Part shown: positions 7,092-9,322 of the stretch, piece by piece | How positions within the stretch are numbered: position 1 is the stretch's first letter | Layout: the number at the start of each line of letters is the position of its first letter | Source of the DNA: CAYMOV01 sp964392085 | GTDB lineage: Bacteria > Oederibacteriota > Muellerivitia > Muellerivitales > Muellerivitaceae | DNA length: 9,322 nt | Assembly (NCBI GenBank): GCA_964392085.1 | Contig: CAYMOV010000093.1 | Span: forward strand, 1 to 9,322 | Direction: 5' to 3' | Made by a program: the position numbers and the translations under genes | Notes under the pieces: generated by a model | What the model was told of the DNA's origin: nothing | Databases searched by the model: none | Seen by the model: the letters and a program-made list of their open reading frames with translations, nothing else

Positions 7092-7289
7092 CAGGGTGCT
7101 GAAAAGTGTTTTTACACCCTGGCGTCAGGCGGCATGCCCGCCTGACGACCCTAGCGAAAACTGGCATTCGCAAGGCGAGTCAGCTGTCACGTGGTTCGAG
7201 CGAATAGCCGTAATTCCCCCGTCTTTTGGTGGGTAATTCGCGAGTAAGGCACGAAAAAGTCTCTACGGTGCGACTTTTTCATCATCCTG
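7092..7289 (+). mobile_element. MITE-like element, copy B (198 bp)
   Basis: It begins CAGGGTGCTGAAAAGTG and ends GACTTTTTCATCATCCTG, giving imperfect terminal inverted repeats. CTAA stands directly before (7088-7091) and directly after (7290-7293) as a target duplication. It aligns along its length with the reverse complement of 2097-2238: a CACGTGGTTCGAG core, the C-run/G-run hairpin and the GAAAAAGTC/GACTTTTTC stem are shared. Compared with copy A it carries about 57 extra bases (about 7121-7178). The stem arms at the 3' side are identical in the two copies, while the 10-base loop differs (TCTACGGTGC versus AATTCAGTTC). No ORF is present, so any movement would need a transposase supplied from elsewhere. 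Confidence 0.8.
7123..7147 (+). repeat. Strong hairpin inside the copy B-specific insert
   Basis: CGTCAGGCGG (7123-7132) pairs perfectly with CCGCCTGACG (7138-7147) around a CATGC loop. It is absent from copy A. It is bordered by similar octamers, CCCTGGCG on the left and CCCTAGCG on the right, so it may itself be an inserted or duplicated module. Confidence 0.6.
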
Positions 7290-7311
7290 CTAAAACCTCC
7301 GGGAGTTGAAA

Positions 7312-7386
7312 TTGAACCCCATCCCTCCGCATCACGGCTCCAGAACTCCAGCGACCCCTTTCCGGTGGGGAGCCTTTCCCGCTTAA
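7312..7386 (+). CDS. Possible Pro-rich leader peptide upstream of the terminator
   Basis: A TTG start at 7312 with GGAG six bases upstream (7302-7305) opens a 24-codon frame ending TAA at 7384-7386, just before the terminator stem at 7402. The predicted peptide has six Pro residues, starting MNPIPPHHG. This layout matches leader peptides of transcription attenuators. However, the start is a weak codon, Pro codons are common by chance in C-rich sequence, and no comparative evidence is available. It is a candidate only. Confidence 0.18.
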   Translation: MNPIPPHHGSRTPATPFRWGAFPA

Positions 7387-7411
7387 CCCAAGCGGTCAAG
7401 GCCCCAGCCGG
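7355..7411 (+). promoter_or_regulatory. Candidate antiterminator pairing in the rph leader
   Basis: CCGGTGGGG (7362-7370) can pair with the 5' arm of the terminator, CCCCA-G-CCGG (7402-7411), with one bulged G. That pairing would exclude the terminator stem. CCCC at 7355-7358 can in turn pair with GGGG at 7367-7370 and free the terminator arm. Three mutually exclusive helices are the usual signature of attenuation. The pairing is seen by eye and has not been folded computationally. Confidence 0.35.
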
Positions 7412-7433
7412 CTGGTCCGGCTGGGGTTTTTTT
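7402..7433 (+). terminator. Canonical intrinsic terminator in front of rph
   Basis: CCCCAGCCGG (7402-7411) and CCGGCTGGGG (7417-7426) form a perfect 10-bp GC-rich stem with a CTGGT loop, followed by seven T residues and ATTTT. This is as strong a rho-independent terminator as sequence alone can show. It ends about 20 nt before the rph start codon and lies downstream of the promoter at 7056-7085 with no established gene between, so it probably acts as an attenuator. Confidence 0.88.
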
Positions 7434-7444
7434 ATTTTCAGCCT

Positions 7445-7457
7445 GGAGACAGCCTTG
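7445..7457 (+). promoter_or_regulatory. rph: Ribosome binding site GGAG and TTG start of rph
   Basis: GGAG at 7445-7448 stands six bases before TTG 7455. Upstream in-frame starts such as GTG 7365 would force the terminator hairpin to be translated and would add residues with no resemblance to RNase PH. TTG 7455 is therefore the preferred start. Confidence 0.65.
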
Positions 7458-8156
7458 GAACAAACGATTCGACCCATCCGTTTCACCCGCCATTACACCC
7501 GATATGCCGAAGGTTCGGTTCTCGTGGAAATGGGGGAAACGCGCGTCCTTTGTAACGCGACCATCCAAGAGGAGGTCCCGAAATTCATCAAGGGAACCGG
7601 TCGGGGTTGGGCGACCGCCGAGTATGCCATGTTGCCCCGAAGCACCCACGACCGAAACCCGCGGGAAGCCGTCAAGGGGAAGCAGGGAGGTCGGACCCAT
7701 GAGATCCAACGCCTGATCGGGCGGTCGATGCGGGCGATCCTCGACCTATCGGCCCTCGGCGAGAGGCAGATCCTCTTGGATTGCGACGTGCTTCAGGCGG
7801 ATGGGGGAACCCGAACCGCTTCCATTAATGGGGCCTACGTGGCAATGGTGGACGCTCTGAATGGGTTGAGATCAAAAGGGCTGGTTGCCGCGCTCCCGAT
7901 CCGGGAAGCCGTCGCGGCCGTCAGTGTGGGGCGGGTCGGCGGGAACCCCGTTCTCGACCTTTGCTATGAGCAGGATTCCCAGGCGGATGTGGATTTTAAC
8001 GTGGTCATGACCGACTCAGGACGGTTTGTCGAGGTCCAGGGGACCGCCGAACATGATCCTTTTGACCGGGAACAGTTGGATGAGATGTTGGGTTTGGCCG
8101 GACAAGGGATTCGCCAGGTCTTGGATGCCCAAAGAAAGGTTTTGGTAAGCCCTTGA
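7455..8156 (+). CDS. rph: Ribonuclease PH
   Basis: RNase PH is a phosphate-dependent 3'-5' exoribonuclease that trims tRNA 3' ends and takes part in rRNA turnover. From TTG 7455 the protein has 233 residues, slightly below the family's usual 238-250. Family motifs are clear: HYTRYAEGSVLVEMGETRVL (13-32), TAEYAMLPRSTHDRNPRE (54-71), the phosphate-binding region GGRTHEIQRLIGRSMRA (78-94), LLDCDVLQADGGTRTASING (107-126), and the metal-binding acidic residues around D178/D180 in ADVDFN, followed by FVEVQGTAEHDPF. The N-terminus is unusual: the common RPxGR segment before LRPV is missing and the protein begins MEQTIRP. It overlaps rdgB by four bases (TTGA). The nearby tRNA genes suit its role, although those tRNAs carry encoded CCA or are cut off. 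Confidence 0.93.
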   Translation: MEQTIRPIRFTRHYTRYAEGSVLVEMGETRVLCNATIQEEVPKFIKGTGRGWATAEYAMLPRSTHDRNPREAVKGKQGGRTHEIQRLIGRSMRAILDLSALGERQILLDCDVLQADGGTRTASINGAYVAMVDALNGLRSKGLVAALPIREAVAAVSVGRVGGNPVLDLCYEQDSQADVDFNVVMTDSGRFVEVQGTAEHDPFDREQLDEMLGLAGQGIRQVLDAQRKVLVSP

Positions 8157-8758
8157 GGATGGTTTTGGCCACAAACAACCGCGACAAGGTCCGGGAAATC
8201 ACTGAGTTGATGCACGGCCTTCCGGTGGTATGGTCGGCGGCTTACGATTATCCAAGCGTCCCCGAACCGGAAGAATCAGGGTTGACCCTTGAGGAGAACG
8301 CTTGGATCAAGGCTTCCGCCTTGATGGACGCGACCGGTTTTCCAGCCCTGGCGGATGACACGGGATTGTTCGTGGAGGCGTTAGGGGGCGCACCAGGTGT
8401 CCGATCGGCTCGTTACGCCGGGAAATCAGGGGATTACCAGGAAAATGTCCTGAAACTGGTGAAAGAGATGACGGAGGTCCCGGGGGAGAGGAGGGGAGCA
8501 GCGTTTCGGACCGTAGTGGCGATAGCATTACCGTCCGAGAAACCTGTTTATATAAGAGGGGAGGTTTCGGGGGTGATTCTTGAGGCTCCCCATGGGACCG
8601 GTGGTTTCGGGTATGATCCCGTCTTCCGACCCTTGGAATCGGACCAATCCTTCGCTGAGATGACGACCACCGAGAAGAATCGGATCAGTCATCGGGGCCG
8701 GGCTTTTCGGTTGGTGCGTGAATGGCTTGAGAATAGGTTGGGGTCGACGAAACGATAG
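8153..8758 (+). CDS. rdgB: XTP/dITP pyrophosphatase (RdgB/HAM1 family)
   Basis: This enzyme hydrolyses XTP, ITP and dITP to monophosphates and so keeps deaminated purines out of DNA and RNA. The 201-residue protein has the usual family length. Motifs are intact: VLATNNRDKVREI (4-16) for nucleotide binding, ESGLTLEENAWIKA (41-54), ALADDTGLFVEALGGAPGV (65-83) with the catalytic acidic pair, SARYAG, GTGGFGYDPVF (148-158), FAEMTTTEKNRISHRGRA (167-184). The start TTG 8153 overlaps the rph stop (TTGA) and gives MRMVLATNN, which matches the family's usual two residues before VLA. ATG 8159 would give a shorter start. No clear independent ribosome binding site is present, so translational coupling to rph is likely. 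The rph-rdgB pairing is common in bacteria. Confidence 0.95.
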   Translation: MRMVLATNNRDKVREITELMHGLPVVWSAAYDYPSVPEPEESGLTLEENAWIKASALMDATGFPALADDTGLFVEALGGAPGVRSARYAGKSGDYQENVLKLVKEMTEVPGERRGAAFRTVVAIALPSEKPVYIRGEVSGVILEAPHGTGGFGYDPVFRPLESDQSFAEMTTTEKNRISHRGRAFRLVREWLENRLGSTKR

Positions 8759-8764
8759 GGTTTA

Positions 8765-8782
8765 AGATTCATCAGAAAATTG
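8765..8782 (+). repeat. Short spacer repeat AGATTCATCAG-ATTG, copy 1
   Basis: AGATTCATCAGAAAATTG here matches AGATTCATCAGGATATTG at 9199-9216 in 16 of 18 positions. The core AGATTCATC also stands at 8928-8936 just before tRNA-Pro, and AGATTAATC at 9015-9023 just after it. These cores punctuate the structured segments of the RNA region. Confidence 0.6.
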
Positions 8783-8797
8783 TTAAGACAGGTACAT

Positions 8798-8918
8798 GCG
8801 GTCACCCCTTGGGTGGGGCTCGTTGAATAAACCTGGGCATCGTGATGCTGTCGAGGTGAATACGGTTCGAACGGTTGGTAGGTGCGTGAATAGCGCACCA
8901 GGGACCCAAGGGGGCCGT
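8798..8918 (+). ncRNA. Candidate structured RNA between rdgB and tRNA-Pro
   Basis: No ORF with coding character is visible. CCCCTTGGGT (8805-8814) pairs perfectly with ACCCAAGGGG (8904-8913), and the stem extends by CGG/CCG (8799-8801 with 8915-8917) across an internal loop. Inside lie a helix of CGTTGAA (8821-8827) with TTC-AACG (8866-8873, one bulged G), an apical ACCT/AGGT plus GCAT/ATGC hairpin (8831-8857), and a separate GGTGCG/CGCACC hairpin (8881-8899) on the 3' side. A rod with a small hairpin on the 3' side of a central bubble resembles 6S RNA in outline, but no 6S sequence signature is recognised. It could also be the leader of the tRNA transcript. Confidence 0.35.
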
Positions 8919-8940
8919 CTAAGATTAAGATTCATCTGGC

Positions 8941-9015
8941 CGGGGCGTAGCGCAGCGGTAGCGCACTTGGTTTGGGACCAAGGGGCCGTGAGTTCAAATC
9001 TCACCGCCCCGACCA
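8941..9015 (+). tRNA. tRNA-Pro (anticodon UGG)
   Basis: A full cloverleaf fits. Acceptor stem CGGGGCG/CGCCCCG (8941-8947 with 9005-9011), D arm GCGC/GCGC, anticodon stem CTTGG/CCAAG with loop TTTGGGA giving anticodon TGG at 8973-8975, five-base variable loop GGGCC, T arm GTGAG-TTCAAAT-CTCAC, discriminator A and encoded CCA at 9013-9015. All arms pair fully. A tandem TAAGAT at 8920-8931 could be a -10 box, but no good -35 is seen. Confidence 0.97.
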
Positions 9016-9089
9016 GATTAATCTTGATGATTTAAGGAAATCTCACTTCCTCGATAGAACTGGATTGAAGGGTTGTCTCGGGGTACATA

Positions 9090-9194
9090 GGGGCGGAGCC
9101 GCTAACAGGCCGAAGGCCTGTCGACGGCCATATTCAAAAACTCCCTCCCCCCCGTTTTAGAGAGTCCGCATCGGAGGTCCGAGCGCTCCGCCCC
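9090..9194 (+). other. Stem-closed 105-nt segment between the tRNA genes (unassigned)
   Basis: GGGGCGGAGC (9090-9099) pairs perfectly with GCTCCGCCCC (9185-9194). Inside is a hairpin ACAGGCC-GAA-GGCCTGT (9105-9121), a C-rich single-stranded stretch, and a short hairpin TCCG-CAT-CGGA (9165-9175) with an alternative TCGGA/TCCGA pairing. No cloverleaf with anticodon can be built. It may be a decayed tRNA, a remnant of an inserted element or a small structured RNA. The region from 9016 to 9273 holds no coding sequence I can support. Confidence 0.4.
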
Positions 9195-9207
9195 GACTAG
9201 ATTCATC
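9189..9207 (+). repeat. Repeat of the tRNA-Pro 3' end plus trailer
   Basis: CGCCCCGACTAGATTCATC matches CGCCCCGACCAGATTAATC at 9005-9023 (acceptor arm, discriminator, CCA and trailer) in 17 of 19 positions, with CCA changed to CTA. The two copies are in the same orientation, 184 bp apart. This is the pattern left when an element integrates at a tRNA 3' end or when a tRNA gene is duplicated and decays. Confidence 0.65.
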
Positions 9208-9216
9208 AGGATATTG
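9199..9216 (+). repeat. Short spacer repeat AGATTCATCAG-ATTG, copy 2
   Basis: Partner of 8765-8782 with two mismatches. It overlaps the tRNA-Pro 3'-end repeat and follows the stem-closed segment. Confidence 0.6.
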
Positions 9217-9273
9217 ACGTTATCCCACCACCCAAGGCCGGGGTGATCGGGCGGTTGGAAGGGTTGTTCTGGG

Positions 9274-9322
9274 GCGCTCGTAGCTCAGTTGGATAGAGCA
9301 ACCGCCTTCTAAGCGGTAGGTC
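9274..9322 (+). tRNA. tRNA-Arg (anticodon UCU), 3' part beyond window
   Basis: The 5' acceptor strand GCGCTCG (9274-9280), D arm GCTC-AGTTGGATA-GAGC, anticodon stem ACCGC/GCGGT and loop CTTCTAA give anticodon TCT at 9308-9310. The variable loop AGGTC ends at the window edge, so the T arm and acceptor 3' strand are not seen. The leader GAAGGGTTGT (9258-9267) is repeated exactly at 9067-9076 before the stem-closed segment. Confidence 0.93.

Noticed and set aside
7365..7454. GTG 7365 as the rph start
   Set aside because: It would place the intrinsic terminator inside the coding region and adds residues unlike RNase PH. TTG 7455 has a well-spaced GGAG.
8796..9160. Short open frames in the tRNA region
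   Set aside because: They run through the tRNA genes, have no ribosome binding site and no recognisable protein pattern.
9090..9194. CRISPR or SRP/RNase P RNA in the RNA region
   Set aside because: No regular spacer-repeat array is present, and the conserved motifs I know for SRP RNA and RNase P RNA are absent.
9121..9195. A third tRNA gene between tRNA-Pro and tRNA-Arg
   Set aside because: The acceptor-like end is present, but no anticodon arm or T arm pairs, and CCA is CTA.

Overview
The window reads as a chromosomal piece of an uncultured Gram-negative bacterium. Evidence for an outer membrane is a PorV/PorQ-type barrel protein. A long Thr/Pro/Ser repeat protein ending in FlgD-like/sorting-like Ig modules is a style I associate with candidate phyla such as FCPU426, Goldbacteria, Firestonebacteria or Elusimicrobiota. 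That placement is an inference from protein style only. All protein genes lie on the + strand, and TTG starts are used for rph and rdgB.

Layout. (1) 3-2096: 3' part of a very long, Thr-rich, low-complexity surface or secreted protein with a folded C-terminal region of about 200 residues. (2) 2256-4285: a signal-peptide PorV-like barrel protein with an FN3-like domain and a TPR-like tail, overlapping by ATGA a membrane-anchored TPR/coiled-coil protein. (3) 4436-6967: a three-gene two-component cassette, receiver - membrane PAS histidine kinase - receiver, with no DNA-binding output domain. (4) 6968-7454: a regulatory stretch with a good sigma70-type promoter, a mobile miniature element, a possible leader ORF and a canonical intrinsic terminator that ends only about 20 nt before the rph start. 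(5) 7455-8758: rph (RNase PH) and rdgB (XTP/dITP pyrophosphatase), overlapping. (6) 8759-9322: a stable-RNA region with tRNA-Pro(UGG), the 5' part of tRNA-Arg(UCU), and two further structured segments without an assigned function.

The main discovery is a pair of related miniature inverted-repeat elements (2097-2238 on the minus strand and 7092-7289 on the plus strand). Each has imperfect terminal inverted repeats of about 18 bp and a flanking 4-bp CTAA/TTAG direct repeat. Their internal hairpin arms are perfectly conserved while its loop has diverged. Copy A sits exactly at the stop codon of the Thr-rich gene and abuts the ribosome binding site of the PorV-like gene, so it appears to have landed inside a tight operon junction. 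Copy B begins about 6 nt after a -10 box, so it forms the 5' leader of the transcript that runs towards rph.

How the genes may work together: the Thr-rich protein, the barrel protein and the anchored TPR protein look like one envelope/secretion unit (inference). The two-component genes form their own tight operon. rph and rdgB are housekeeping RNA-processing and nucleotide-sanitation genes that are often neighbours in bacteria.
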